Source: Gonocerus acuteangulatus
Taxonomy: Eukaryota; Arthropoda; Insecta; Hemiptera; Coreidae
Assembly: GCA_946811695.1 (NCBI GenBank)
Contig: OX328123.1
Location: forward strand, 15,846,538-15,910,537
Direction: 5' to 3'
Length of the DNA stretch: 64,000 nt
Positions 33,510 through 45,163 of this stretch are shown here, one piece after another. Made by a program: the position numbers and the translations under genes. How positions within the stretch are numbered: the first letter of the stretch is position 1; each line of letters begins with the position of its first letter. The notes beneath the pieces are model-generated. The model saw only the letters and a program-made list of their open reading frames with translations. It was not told the origin of the DNA and ran no database searches.

Positions 33510-34016
33510 TTAGTTTTTTGGGGGGAAGATATCATTACTTTTTGTAAGTGAATTTTGAGTTGGTACCGTCGCAGTTTGTCTTGAGGTGGATGATGCGGGT
33601 ACATGCCGCTTGTTAGTTTGTCGGTTATTTTTACGTGTATACGAAAAGTCTTGGGGAAAGTTATTATTATTATTATTGTTTCTCAAATGAGATTTATTTT
33701 TTGACAAATTGTGTAAGGCCCCGTTTTCCCTTTGTCTTTGTTAAGTGAATAAGGTTGAGAGAAAAGGTTTGCTGTCCATCTCTAGAGATATGAGAACCAC
33801 GAATAAGGAAACGTTGCGTCTGGGTTGTTGGAACTGCACGTGGCTGATTCGTAAAATTCCCGGAAGATTTAAGACCTGACAAATGTTTCTCCTCCAACCA
33901 CGTGCTAAAGCAGGAGTGGGGTAAAAAGGGTATAAAAAGAGCTGGCTTACCTCCCACGGGTCAGAGTCCACGCCCGTTCCTGAGGTATTTGGAGCTGACC
34001 TACCTCTCATCGCCAT
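33510..34016 (-). other. Degenerate coding-like stretch, unrecognised
   Basis: One minus frame starts MAMRGRSAPNTSGTGVDSDP with a possible splice donor after DPWE (GTAAGC, about 33,950). The same frame, after one TAA, reads KSHLRN with a run of seven Asn (ATT repeat on +), then NFPQDFSYTRKNNRQTNKRH and a Ser/Thr/Gln-rich tail to a stop at 33,510. Part of the region (33,811-33,830) is repeated elsewhere, so a retroelement ORF1 relic is likelier than a host exon. Confidence 0.25.
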
Positions 34017-34164
34017 ATGTTAGTTAAGAAAAGTTAGGGAAGGTTATTTTGGTAAGTTATCCAACTGTCTGAATGACATCGTAGGTAAATCCCAAAGAGT
34101 TATTTTACGAGCCGAAAGAAGAACAGCTCAAAGGACACAAACAACACTAGGAACTCAAACAAGA

Positions 34165-34362
34165 AACAATGAATAGAACATGATTAAACAACACAAATCT
34201 CAAAGTGAATCGCGTTAAAAACAGTAAGTGAACAAAACGGTTACTAGAAAGAACGTTCAATCGAACAATGAATAGAACTTGATTAAACAACACAAATCTC
34301 AAAGTGAATCGCGTTAAAAACAGTAAGTGAACAAAACGGTTACTAGAAAGAACGTTCAATCG
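34165..34362. repeat. 99-bp tandem duplication
   Basis: Two nearly identical 99-bp copies beginning at AACAATGAATAGAAC. The encoded hydrophobic repeat on the minus strand is a by-product of the duplication. Confidence 0.9.
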
Positions 34363-34499
34363 AATTGTCCATAGGAATAAGCCAATAGTTGATTGTTTTA
34401 ACGCTGAAAACATTGACGCACACTTTTCCTAAATCAAAATTATTCTTCAACTGACCCTTTTTTCCAATCTTCTTATTTTCGTGGTAGGCGGAAGGTCAA

Positions 34500-34822
34500 T
34501 TAATAAAAACTTCACCATACAGTATCACCAACTTTATTCCGTCCCTACACCGTTTCACACCTTTTTTGGTGCCTCTTCAGGGGAAAAATTACATATATAA
34601 AACTTATAGCCTCAATCTGAGGAGGATAACCTTCCACCAGAACGGCCACGTCTAGAATGATCATGGTCTGAAAGAATCCAAAATGGCGAAATATAATCAG
34701 CTGATCCATAATCGATTTGTCAAACATTCACATGTTTGACAAAGAGGCACCAAAAAAGGTGTGAAACATGTAGGGACGGAATAAAGTTGGTGATACTGTA
34801 TGGTGAAGTTTTTATTAATTTT
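34500..34822. repeat. Inverted repeat, about 85-bp arms
   Basis: Left arm 34,500-34,585 (AAAAACTTCACCATACAGTA... GTTTCACACC) and right arm 34,738-34,822 are inverse copies. They flank GAGGCACC-AAAAAAGGTG hairpins and GAAAC. The layout resembles the hammerhead-bearing pair at 29.66-30.12 kb, but the core is CTGAAGA. Confidence 0.8.
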
Positions 34823-35179
34823 CCTAAATCTTTATTGTGGCAGTTTAGTTGCCTGAGTTACGATACACTATTAATAAAAATATAAAAAATAAAATAACAG
34901 TGGAATTTTAATCTCTAATTTATTGATTTGACCTCAGGTTATTATAATTTTCTGTAACATTCAGCGAGGCTATTTTTTCCTTATTTTATTTCTTATAAAC
35001 CTTTCAGAGCGTTTTTTCCCTACATTTATAGGGAAGAAGCCCGCTTATGACTTCAACGCGTTGATTCAATTCGGAAGTGAAAGGTGGTCGACTTCCTAAG
35101 CGTGTTTCCTCCATATTGAGGGAGGGAGGGTACAAGCTAAAACGTAAAGCTGGAAAAGAAAGAGCTCTTGTACATACAA

Positions 35180-35970
35180 CCCTGCATCCTAGCGACATAA
35201 CTATTCTATAACGAATGAAAGCTGATTAAATTTCCTGCAAGTTCATCTCAATAAAGTTTTTCGAAATATCATCAGTTTTCGAAATATCCGCTATTAAATG
35301 TCTGTCATTTTTGAAAAAAAACACACTTTTTGCTTTTTTTGACCGGATAACTCCTTAACGATAAACCCCGAAAAATGAATGCCGGTTATAGGGTTGTAGA
35401 GCATTACATTCCCTCCAATAATATATATTACTTTACAATTTTATGTATTTTCCTTCAAATTTTATATTCGCACTCACATAGTCTGTGAAGCCAATATAAC
35501 TATTGCCAATATAATGGACAAGATCTTATCTTATTGAGTGTGAATAACTGGTCAGCAGGCCCAAAATTAAATATTTTGTGCTATTTATACGTCCAGTACT
35601 CACTATATTTACATAATGGAGCATATTTTTGGACAATACATACAGTTGTCGCCGGATGTCACGATGAACACTAAAACTGTTTTAACGTTTGAAGGAAAAT
35701 ACATAAAATAGTAAATTTATATATATTCTTGAAGGGAATGTAATCCTCTACAACCCTATAAACGGCATTTATCTTTTTGGTTTATCGTTAAGGAGTTATC
35801 CGGCCAAAAAGAGCAAAAAGTGTGTTTTTTCCCAAAATGACAGACATTCAAGAGCGGATATTTCGAAAAATAATGAAATCTGGAAAAACTTTATTGAGTT
35901 GAACTTGTAGGAAATTTAATAAGCTTTCATTTGTTATAGAATGGTTATGTCGCTAGGATGCAGGGTTTCC
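35180..35970. mobile_element. Foldback element, arms of about 280 bp
   Basis: Left arm begins AACCCTGCATCCTAGCGACA (35,180). Right arm ends TGTCGCTAGGATGCAGGGTT (about 35,970). The arms share the AAAGCTGATTAAATTTCCTG and GTTATCCGG.C blocks in inverse order, around a non-repeated middle of about 230 bp. No coding and no clear target duplication. Confidence 0.85.
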
Positions 35971-36011
35971 GAGATATAAGTGAAACCCCGAGAAATGGGA
36001 CCTTCTAACCC

Positions 36012-36515
36012 CCCCCCCCCCCTCCGGGACAAAGGGCACAAAGTATTTATTTCTTAAATTCTAAATTAAATTAAAAGAAATGTAAATGTTCCATGAAACA
36101 GTTGGGAGTATTATTCTAGGGAAGTGGGTGAAGGTAAGAGCAGAGAGTAGGAGAAGGGGAACGGAGTTGGTGAGAGAGAGAGAGAGAGTGGCCTGGGGTG
36201 GAATGAGGGAGAAAGAAGAGAGAGAGAGAATGTAGAGAGAGGGGATGCAAGGAGAGAGAGTGAAGTGAGAGGTAGTGAAGGTGAGGGGAGGGTGGGAGTG
36301 AGTGAGGACAGAGGGGAGAAAGGATAGAGTGAAGTGAGAGGGGATGTGAGATGAAGCGAGAGAGGAGAGGGGAAGGCAGGGTGGGAGAGAGTTAAGTGAG
36401 AGGGGATGACAGTGAGGGAGAGAGTTAAGTGAGAGGGAGCGAGGGAGGTAAAAGAGGGGAGAGGAGAGAGTGTAGTGAGAGTGAAAGGAGCGAAGGGGGG
36501 ATGGAAGGGGGGAGA
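36012..36515. repeat. C run and GA-rich low-complexity region
   Basis: C13 at about 36,009-36,022, then from about 36,120 purine-rich GAGAGAGTGAAGTGAGAGG-like imperfect repeats. No coding. Confidence 0.85.
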
Positions 36516-36697
36516 GGGTAGTGTTACAAGGTCGGGGATAGGCTCGTGGTAGCTATCGACCAGATCTCGGGGTCAGTGGCCTTCAACACCCTTACAATCA
36601 ATACACCAGTCCAACTCCAGCCAAGGCCAAGGGCAGGCAGCCATCTACAAACAAATATACAAACTCGAGCCCATTATATCATATAATCTTATTCAGA

Positions 36698-37522
36698 TCT
36701 ACTATATATTTGTTAAATACCACTCACTCACTGACTGGCAAGTCACTGCCCTATCATCGCCAGCCCAAACCACTTGACAGAAAATTTTGAAATTCTGCAT
36801 GGACACTTCCCTTAGCATATAAAAACTCGCTAAGAAAGGATTTTCGATATTCAAATTTTTAAGTATTTTTAGAGGGGTTTGAATTTTTAGATGGTTAGAG
36901 CAGGCAAACATAGGCAGCAAGCGTTGCTAGAACGATAACAGGTTAGCTGTTACCGTATTGTATTTATTTCTTAATATTATTTCTGTTTGAGCTTCATTTC
37001 AACTGTGATGTACTTGAATTACTGAAAATAAACTGTGACTTTGTCCCTCATAGGATTTACGCTATACCTGGTGATTGTCCATCCGAGGTGACAATATCCC
37101 GAACCCAAGCCTCCTCACCCATCAGCATCCACAGTCAGAATACTTCTTGGTAATGCTCGCAAATATAATGGGTGTTTCCAAATGGGATCTTGGAAATATA
37201 AATTTTTAAATTGTAACGTACATTTATTATTGACAGCGAATTTTAACCTGTACTGATTAAACTGTTACTGGTAACCTATAGATAACCGGTTATCTCTACG
37301 TTATCTGTTTCTTGACACAGGTCCGGAGCCCCCCAATGTCAAGAAACATTATACTTTGATTACTTATCAATTGATGAATAACTTATAGTATGCAGGGAAC
37401 CGTGCTATAATAATATTGCAAACAATTATGTAGTCCCGTTCATTTTGGTGATACATTTAACGCAAAAAAAAAAAAAAAAATAACTACTCATCTACCGTGA
37501 CGAAGCACGGGTATTCCGCTAG
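36698..37522 (+). mobile_element. Non-autonomous Helitron (family A), 825 bp
   Basis: Starts TCTACTATATATTTGTTAAA after A and ends hairpin CCGTG-ACGAAG-CACGG, GTATTCCG, CTAG, then T. Same family as 8,754-9,906; an A run lies at 37,465-37,480. No coding. Confidence 0.88.
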
Positions 37523-37641
37523 TATTTCGTATAATTCAAGACAGAACTCATGCATGGAGAATAGTTTCAAACATGCTCAGTATATTGACATATGTGGGGC
37601 ACAGATATAGACAGACATACGCTTATAACAGTGCAATGTAC

Positions 37642-37644
37642 ATT

Positions 37645-37705
<61 letters not shown>

Positions 37706-38158
37706 AAATTCTCGTGTCACAGTTTTCGTTGCCATACTCCTCCGAAACGGCTTGACCGATTTTGATGAAATTTTTTGTGCTTATCCGGTATCTATGAGAA
37801 TCGGCCAACATCTATTTTTCATCCCCCTAAATGTTAGGGGTAGTCTACCCCTAAATTTTTTTTTTTATTTTTTAGACAAAATTTTTAATTTCTATTTTTT
37901 TATGATACAACATACAAAAATACATACAATCCTCAATTTTCACCCTTCTACGATCAACCCTTATTTTTTAATAGCCATTTTAGTAATTTAATCATTTTTC
38001 CTCTCCGGTCGAAAACTGATCAATCGTCATTTAATTAGTTATCCCCGCCAGATGTCTACATCTTGATAGCAGACCCGGAGTCCTGAATAGCAGAATAAAT
38101 ATTTAAAAAAAATTATTGAATCGACTGTTAGGCGGTACGAAGTTCGCCGGGTCAGCTA

Positions 38159-38217
<59 letters not shown>
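37642..38217 (+). mobile_element. Helitron (family D) inserted in a (TA)n microsatellite
   Basis: (TA)n at about 37,645-37,697 is followed by the Helitron 5' region TATAAAATTCTCGTGTCACA, ACTCCTCCGAAACGGCTTGA and TTTTGATGAAATTTT. The 3' end GGCGG-TACGAAGTT-CGCCGGGTCAG-CTAG closes at 38,159, and (TA)n resumes to 38,217. The nested ORF (37,752-37,991) is not a known protein. About 460 bp; non-autonomous. Confidence 0.85.
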
Positions 38218-38218
<1 letters not shown>

Positions 38219-38681
38219 TACTAGATCAATCTTAGTTCTTTTATGCATGAAACATGCACATCACTTGCAAATCGATCGCCCTCTCCCTCCAATTTCAAGG
38301 GATTTCGCCTTGAATAATGTTCCATTTTATTTGATATCACCAAAGTCTGTAACAATTGTAAATATGAGTCTCCAAACCTAGACCCGATTTTTTCAAGAGC
38401 ATTTCACCGCCAAAAATAAAACAATATTCCAGCAAGCAAATTCTGCTGGGCAACGAACGTGACTAACTTGTTGATACTTCTTTCCCAGTGTTTCAACTTC
38501 GGATGTCGGACCACAAGTCCGATGTAATTCTGAGTTTTCTTATTTCCTTTCTTGTTTTATATGATTAATTATTTATTCATTTCTTCAGCCGAGTAGGTAG
38601 TAATTCACCGATCTTATTGAATCCTTAAGGTTGGAACGTGCGAGTGATTTATATTCCGAGTTTTTAAACATTTTAGATAAA

Positions 38682-38930
38682 TTATGGCATGGAACCTCTT
38701 CCACCAAGGAGAAGATCAATTACCTCCCAATTTTGGATGTTATAAATTCTACGGAAATAGGGAATACACTGTCCATAAATGGATTTAATTTCTTGGTTAA
38801 CTGATAAGGGCTGATTCCCGTCTATCTCGAATCTTACAGTCGGATCCAAAATGATTCCGGTGGATGCCTCACCACAATGTCTGCCTTTCTGTATAACCAT
38901 CCTCGGCTACGCAGCTCACTTCCGCGTACA
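38682..38930 (-). pseudogene. LINE C-terminal fragment, same domain as 19.4 kb
   Basis: The minus strand reads GIILDPTVRFEIDGNQPLSV, IYGQCIPYFRRIYNIQNWEV and IDLLLGGRGSMP. It aligns block for block with the 19,356-20,900 relic (LDLTIQYE..., GLWFGSRGTIP). The domain is the presumed restriction-like endonuclease end of an R2/R4-like LINE. Both ends are truncated. Confidence 0.6.
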
Positions 38931-39212
38931 CCTCAAATCCAGTTATCTGCAACATAGTTTCGCACCTTATGATACTGATATATTCTTAGAAGTCATGATT
39001 TTCTATGAGAGGTCAGAGTTCCCTTCAAAACGTGTCTACTAAAAAGAACACTAAGAAGACTAGGAGTAGTTAGGATTCAGCTAAGAATAGCAACCAAATT
39101 TTCGGAACAATATATGTATATTTAGTTTATAAATTTTCGGCATACTCTTTGGTAGCCTTCGTCAGCAATAAACGCCTAGGGATAACTGTTAGGTGACCAT
39201 GGTGGAAATATG

Positions 39213-40365
39213 GGGTCTTTTTGCGAAGACCACATCCAGTTACTTTTGAAGTAGCAGTAGTGATTTATAACAGTTACTCGTACTCGCTGATTAACTTGCA
39301 GGTGCTTTGCTGGTTATCTATTACTACTTGACTCGTTATCTACGTTTATAATCCATATTAGATAATCGAAAGCAATATTTATTAATAAAAAGGTTAATAT
39401 GATCAAAATCAATTCTCTCAACTACGAAAAAAGTTATCAAGCATTAAAGGTAACTGTTTGGCAGGTCATGAAGGATAACATAAACAATTATATTTGTAAA
39501 CACACATATTTTATTCCTTTTCTCTCTCTCCCTTTTTGGATATTTTACATTTAGTTAGCATTATGGGCATACTTGCTATGCGTTTCCCCTCGCTCAAGAA
39601 GATATCAAAACTCCAGTCAATCCAACTTGCTAAAATTAATAGAATTCTATTCATTTTAGCGACTCTAGTCAATCCAACTCGCTAAAATTAATAGAATTCT
39701 ATTAATTTTTGCGAGTAAGAAAGCAATCGCTTTTTTTTTTTTTTTGTCAGGAACATCGCGAACTAATTGTAAAGACCTATTTTTCTCACTAACATAAACA
39801 GAGCTATTTCACAAACAAACGCTATTTCACTCATTGAGTTAGAAGGGAGGGGAGGGAGTCTAAACGATAAAAGTTGAAGCCTAAAATCGGCCATGCCAGT
39901 GTGACAAAAAGCGCGCGAAAAGGTGAATTTTTGAACATTATTGTAAACAAACAATGAAATTAAACGAATTTATGTGTCGTATTCGTATAAATTGACATTT
40001 ATATATATGTATAAATATAAATCAATAAGAATATGATATATATATATTCGTTCAAATTCATTGTTTGTTTACGATCATATTCAGATTCAAATTTTCGCGC
40101 GTCACTACTGGTACTTTTGTCACACTGGCATGGCCGATTTCAGACCTACACTTTTTTAGCATTGGGAGATAGATTACACTCCCTCCACTATCTACTAACT
40201 CAATGATTTCACTGTTGAAGGTTACTTTACTCCCAGCAAGAACCAATACAATTGCTCATCGGAATCTTCCAATAGGAAGGGAAAGGAGTTATGCGCATGC
40301 GCTGAATCACAAAATCACTGCTGCTACTTCAAAAGTAACTGGATGTGGTCTTCGCTAAAAGACCC
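39213..40365. mobile_element. GGGTCTTTTTGCGAAG-TIR element, 1153 bp, perfect TSD
   Basis: Starts GGGTCTTTTTGCGAAGACC and ends GGTCTTCGCTAAAAGACCC; 8-bp duplication GAAATATG at 39,205-39,212 and 40,366-40,373. Inside are two tandem copies of the palindrome family (39,629-39,660 and 39,681-39,712). No transposase; the 8-bp target places it near hAT or P-like elements. Confidence 0.92.
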
Positions 40366-41109
40366 GAAATATGGTTTATATTTTCATTATGGTATAGACA
40401 ACCTGATGAACTTTAGACTTTTAGTTTTAATCATTTATTATTTTGTAAAATCTCTTTAATACCTATAGAAGAAATAACGAACAATCTTTGCTTATCTAGC
40501 AAAATGATGGAAGCATGTACAAACTTGCTGTGTGTATCTCGAGGCACATTCTAAAACTAGAACACTTGTCTAGAAATAGACACGTGACCTAATAGTGAAG
40601 CCATCGGGTCATGGGGTAGCGCATGTGTGGGTCACGTGTGTCCCCCGTCACATGACTAGCAAACTCTAGGATAGATTTCAGATTAGGGGTTCAACAATTT
40701 CTGCCACCTTAGATGTTTGCTATTTTAAAATAATGTAATAAAACCTCTAAATCATTGCATATTTTAAAATAGTATAACCTTCTAAAAAATATTCATCTTC
40801 GAAATTTAAAGAATCATGGTCGTGTACTATTTCAACAAATTTAAGAACGTATGATTTACTTTATAATTATTTTCGGTTGATTGGAGTCTAATTAAGCATA
40901 GAAGTATCAGATATCGTCGAATATTGGACCTTGAAATGAGCAGGCTTGACAGATTGGAAGCTTTCGAAATACCCATAGCAGGCCGCTAAGAATATACTAG
41001 GCTGATTAAGGGACGTTCGAAAAAATCTTTGCCCTCAATAGAAATTTTGATTTTATCGGTAAAAACGTTTCATAAAAAACTTAAAAAATAAATTAAATAA
41101 TGTCAATTA

Positions 41110-41648
41110 TCAGGCTGAACCGATTAAATGTCAGTTTTGTTTACTTTGCGATTTAATCCTTTCCCTTTTTTATTTCATTATTTACAAACATCATTGTTAT
41201 TCATATAGAATTAAAGCTCTTTTATTCCTATTATTTAATCAGTAACTTGCGTACTGTGTTGTAAGAACGATCCTCTAAGAAAAAAATAAAACTTAAATTA
41301 TGACTTCCACGGAAATCCGTATTATTTTTCGTTATGAATTTAAGCTCGGTCATAGCGCTGCTGAGGCGTGTATGAACATTAACACGGCGTTCGGGTACGG
41401 TGAATGAACGAACTGTTTACCGGTGGTTTTCCAGGTTTCGAAGTGGAAATTTTGACCTTGACAACGAGGAGCGAGGAAGGCCGGAAACCAACCTTGACAA
41501 TGACCGCCTGAAAGAAAGGGTTGAAGCTTGTCCCTCAAAAAGCACTAGGGAATATGCCAAAGAAATCGGAGTAGGAGCGACGACAGTTTCAAGACATTTG
41601 AAGGAAATCGGCAAGTCCAAAACTGACATTTCATACGGTACATCCTGA
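41110..41648 (+). mobile_element. Internally deleted mariner, 539 bp
   Basis: TA-bordered (41,108-41,109 and 41,649-41,650). Left TIR TCAGGCTGAACCGATT...ATGTCAGTTTTG; right TIR is its inverse with CATTT, GGTACATCCTGA. It carries the 5' part of a mariner transposase that runs directly into the right TIR. Confidence 0.8.
41300..41648 (+). pseudogene. mariner transposase N-terminus (frameshifted)
   Basis: ATG at 41,300 reads MTSTEIRIIFRYEFKLGHSA and AACMNINTAFG-like text. A frame change near 41,398 leads to VNERTVYRWFSRFRSGNFDL, DNEERGRPET and a helix-turn-helix block TTVSRHLKEIG. These are the paired helix-turn-helix DNA-binding region and the GRP linker of irritans/mauritiana-type mariners. 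The catalytic D,D34D domain is deleted. Only TIR binding could have survived, and the frameshift removes even that. Confidence 0.85.
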
Positions 41649-42549
41649 TAGTTCAGAAAAAATATTATTTTTTTTGTTGTGTAATAGCGTTTTAGTTGGC
41701 TAACTATTCCGTGTTATAGGTTGTTAGTATTCCATATTCCCCAAATGCTCCTATCCCCTCACGAAATTATTTCCTATATACGCCCCTGACGAAGACATTA
41801 GAAGATCAAATGTTTGGTGCGCTACTGAGCTAACCTCGCCCCAATTAACTGCAAGGACATAACTATTATCTTCCACTACTAATTATTACAGGAAAGATAG
41901 AAGGTGTACTGGCAAGGGACTGTTGTTCTGCTGAAGAATATTATAAGATGGACGAGTATTGAGAAAAAAGAGGATTTTTTTAAATAACCCAAAAAAAGAA
42001 GCACACTGCCGAACGTTTGTGTATTCGTAGAAGCCATATAAATAATGAGATTTCGTTAGTTGCCTTGTACCGTAGGGTTGACTTCCAGCATTTCATCGCT
42101 CAAGCACCGAAGGTTTGCTGGGATTTCACTGGCAAGGGGAGTATGCAGTGGTAGGGTCACCGATTTGGTCCATTTTTTACTGGTGATTCTGCATCGAAAA
42201 ATATTCATCCGTCATTATCACAATGCGATTGTGGTTTGTTCTCTATACTATTGGAAAATATTAATATTAATTAGTATCAATAGACTAAAATGTGAACTTT
42301 TTTTAGTCGATTTTTATTACAAAAATATTAGAGTTCAAAATTAATCATGTTTATGTTGTAATTATGTGGGGAGGTTTAAACAAATTATTCAGGAATGCAG
42401 TATTTTGTACACTACAAAACTTCTGATTAATGTGCTTAATTATGCACGTACTGTGAGTTGAACTTTTTTCATTATAAAATGAAAACTTTTTTGGTAATTG
42501 TGTAGTTTAGGGGCCTCCTCCTTGATTTTTTTTTTTTTTCAAGTTGTTC

Positions 42550-42850
42550 TATGGCGTATTTCTTAGTAGCGAGTTGGATTGAATAGAGTTCATTTATCTT
42601 CTTGAGTGAGCGGAAATGTGTAGCATGTATGCCTATAATGCGACAAGTTACGACGAGTGAGGAGGCTCTTAAACTTCACAATTATTTTTCAATAAATAAT
42701 TTATCAACATTTCAAGTGAGAGTTATTTATTTTCCAATTGCGCATCCTTGCGCTTGCGCATGTTTACAAATGCTTGCTTTCTTAACCTGCATAACAGTGT
42801 ACTTTAGTGCCTAATAACTTTTTTCTCAGTTGAGAGCGACTTTTTTTTTT
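42550..42850. mobile_element. Right half of GGTAAAAG/GGGTCT-type element
   Basis: GTAGCGAGTTGGATTGAATA, GAGCGGAAATGTGTAGCATG, GTATGCC.ATAATGCGAC and CTTTAGTGCCTAATAACTT follow the internal order of the 19.7 and 45.2 kb elements. It is cut off by the Helitron at 42,857. Confidence 0.6.
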
Positions 42851-42856
42851 AACTGA

Positions 42857-43662
42857 CTAGCTGAATGCCAATGCTTCGTCACGGCAGATAAGTAGTTTTT
42901 TTATTGTGTTGAATAATGTACCAACAAAATTAACTCTACTATATAATTTTTTGCAGTTGATTATAGCATGGTTCCCGTCATACTATATGTTATTCATCAA
43001 TTGATAAGTAATCAAACTATAATGTTTCTTGGCACTGGGGCGCTCCGGACCAGTGTCAACAAACAGATAACCTAGAGATAACACGTTATCTATAGGTTAC
43101 CATTAACAGGAGTTATGCCAGTACAGGTTAAAATTCGTTGTCAATAATAAATGTCCGTTAACATTTTAAAATTAATTTTTCTCAGATGTCATTTAGAAAC
43201 ACCCATTATTAAGAAGTGTTCTGACTGGGGATGCTGATGGGTGAGGAGGCTGTCCAAGGGTTCGGGATATTATTACCTTGGATGGACCATCACCTGGAAA
43301 ACTCTATGGGGGCAAGTTGAAATGACACTCAATTGATTTTGTACCTCATACTGTAAACTCTAGTTTATTTCTAGTAATTCGACGAATGGCAACATAGTTT
43401 AAATTAATCGCAATTAAAAATAATACTATGAAATAGATACAGTACGGTAACAGCTGTTCTGTTATCGTCCTAGCAACGCATGCTGCCTAGGCGTGCAAGC
43501 TCTCTTTAAAACTAAAAATTCAAACCCCTCTAAAAATATTTAACAATTTGAATATCAAAGAAACACTTTCTTAACGAGTGTTATATCCTAAAGGGAGTGT
43601 CCATGCAAAATTTCAATTTTTTCTGTCAAGTGGTTTGGGCTGGGCGACAAATATATAGTAAA
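42857..43662 (-). mobile_element. Non-autonomous Helitron (family A), inverted, 806 bp
   Basis: On the minus strand it begins TTTACTATATATTTGTCGCC (the canonical TC decayed to TT) and ends with a decayed hairpin, then CTAG. Third copy of the family at 8.8 and 36.7 kb. Its 5' end abuts the CTAG of the next Helitron. Confidence 0.8.
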
Positions 43663-44107
43663 CTAGCTGTTACCCACTGTGCCATGCTACACCTACTTTC
43701 TGTCTATGACTCTCCCCGTATCAAGATCTACTTGATACTTAGTTGTCTATACCCAGTTACGAAAATGGGTCAAACGATGTGAATTTGTTTTAGTTCATAA
43801 AGATACCGGCAGAGGCCAGCACAACAGCACTTCATCTAACAGCCGACAGAGGCCAGTAGTAGTCGATTCAAAATCACCGTAACAATCTGAATGTTTCAGT
43901 GTAGCCAATTTTTCTTGAACAAAACTTTTGACCTTTTGACCAAATTTTGAAATTTGATTATTTTGAGCTAGCCTTGGAGTATTCTCGTATCAAGACCTAC
44001 CTGTGTGCCAAGTTTGGTCAATATCGGTCAAACGGTGTAGATTTGTATAAAGAACAAACAAAGAAATAAATAAATAAACAGAAAAACAGACAGACACGTG
44101 ATTTTTA

Positions 44108-44153
<46 letters not shown>
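43663..44153 (-). mobile_element. Helitron (family B), inverted, about 490 bp
   Basis: The minus-strand 3' end is CTAG at 43,663-43,666 with GGGTAACAG before it. The 5' end is TCTATATATATA followed by AAAATCACGTGTCTG, near 44,153. The 5' (TA)n merges with the microsatellite. No coding. Confidence 0.6.

Positions 44154-44195
<42 letters not shown>
44107..44195. repeat. (TA)n(GA)n compound microsatellite
   Basis: TA repeats to about 44,152, then GA repeats to about 44,194. Confidence 0.95.
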
Positions 44196-44197
<2 letters not shown>

Positions 44198-44984
44198 CGT
44201 CCTTAGTGCATAAAAATGCGTTATAGGCGAACGTGTAAAAAAAATCGGTGGGGAGGCCCCTAAACTTTACAATTACCACTTTTTTTTTCTTTTTTATTGG
44301 GTAATAAGAAACTAAATCCATATTTAAAATTCTCTTAGTATAGTTTCATCTCTTGAATGTTGTCTAGTTAGTATCTCCTCGTTGTGAGAGTCGAGGTGTG
44401 ATCCATAAGCCGAGAGTGGTAGGGTGGAAAGCCGAAGGTTTGTTTTGGCTGGGTGTGAGGGTTCCTGCTAGCAGGTTGGGGTGTTGCCTTGGATACACCC
44501 TTTACTATTCCCCTTCCTCTATTCCCCCCCTTTATATTCATTTTTTTTTCCCTCATTCGTATCTCCCGACGCCCTTTTCCCCAAGGTTACCGCTGCTTTT
44601 CCCCAAGGTTACCGCTGCTTTTCACGGGAGTAAGCTTTCAAACAGATAAACCAAGTTATAAATGTTACTATTATCACTTTCGCAGGTCCTTACTTAACGT
44701 TGTGAATAAAAATTTGACGTAAAATATCGACGAACATATAGAAAACTCACCCATCATCTGTAAAGCCAGCCACACACCGTCAGGTACACCTGTCTGTGGC
44801 GGAAATAACTTGCCTCTCAGATGACCTGACGGCTGATCAAAATTCGATTAGTTGTCAGGTGTACCTGATCAGGTCACAGTTTTCAATTTTGATTTGTTTT
44901 ACCGTTGTGGTCTTTTTATTTATTTAGCAAATTAGTTTACAGTAAAAAATGTCGCAAAGAAATAATAGAAAAGGTGTTGATCGT

Positions 44985-45155
44985 CGGGGTTCCGGTCTAT
45001 TTTTTTATTCAATAAAAACACATTTTATACTTAAAATGTATTTTATTAGCGCTAACGTTTCGGCTTGGTATACAAGCCTTCTTCAGGGCTATGGTGAATA
45101 GGGAGAACTGTCCCGTTTCATGTAGACTACATTACTGAGGACTGGAAGGATAGTG
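44985..45155 (-). mobile_element. Penelope-type terminal repeat
   Basis: Same sequence family as 10,129-10,262. The minus strand reads CTGAAGA, AGGCTTG...CAAGCC, GAAACGTT, so both the CUGAUGA core and the GUC cleavage triplet are altered and it should not cleave. Confidence 0.6.
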
Positions 45156-45163
45156 ACTAATTC

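Larger units (their letters stand above)
41030..41790. mobile_element. CATGGGCG-type hAT MITE interrupted by mariner
   Basis: Left remnant GAAATTTTGATTTTATCGG and right remnant GTGTAATAGCGTTTTAGTTG ... CGAAATTATTTCCTATATAC match consecutive parts of 48,235-48,514. The far left terminus is lost; the right terminus lacks its CATG. Confidence 0.65.

Noticed and set aside
34147..34413. A hydrophobic repeat protein on the minus strand
   Set aside because: Arises from the 99-bp tandem duplication of noncoding DNA.
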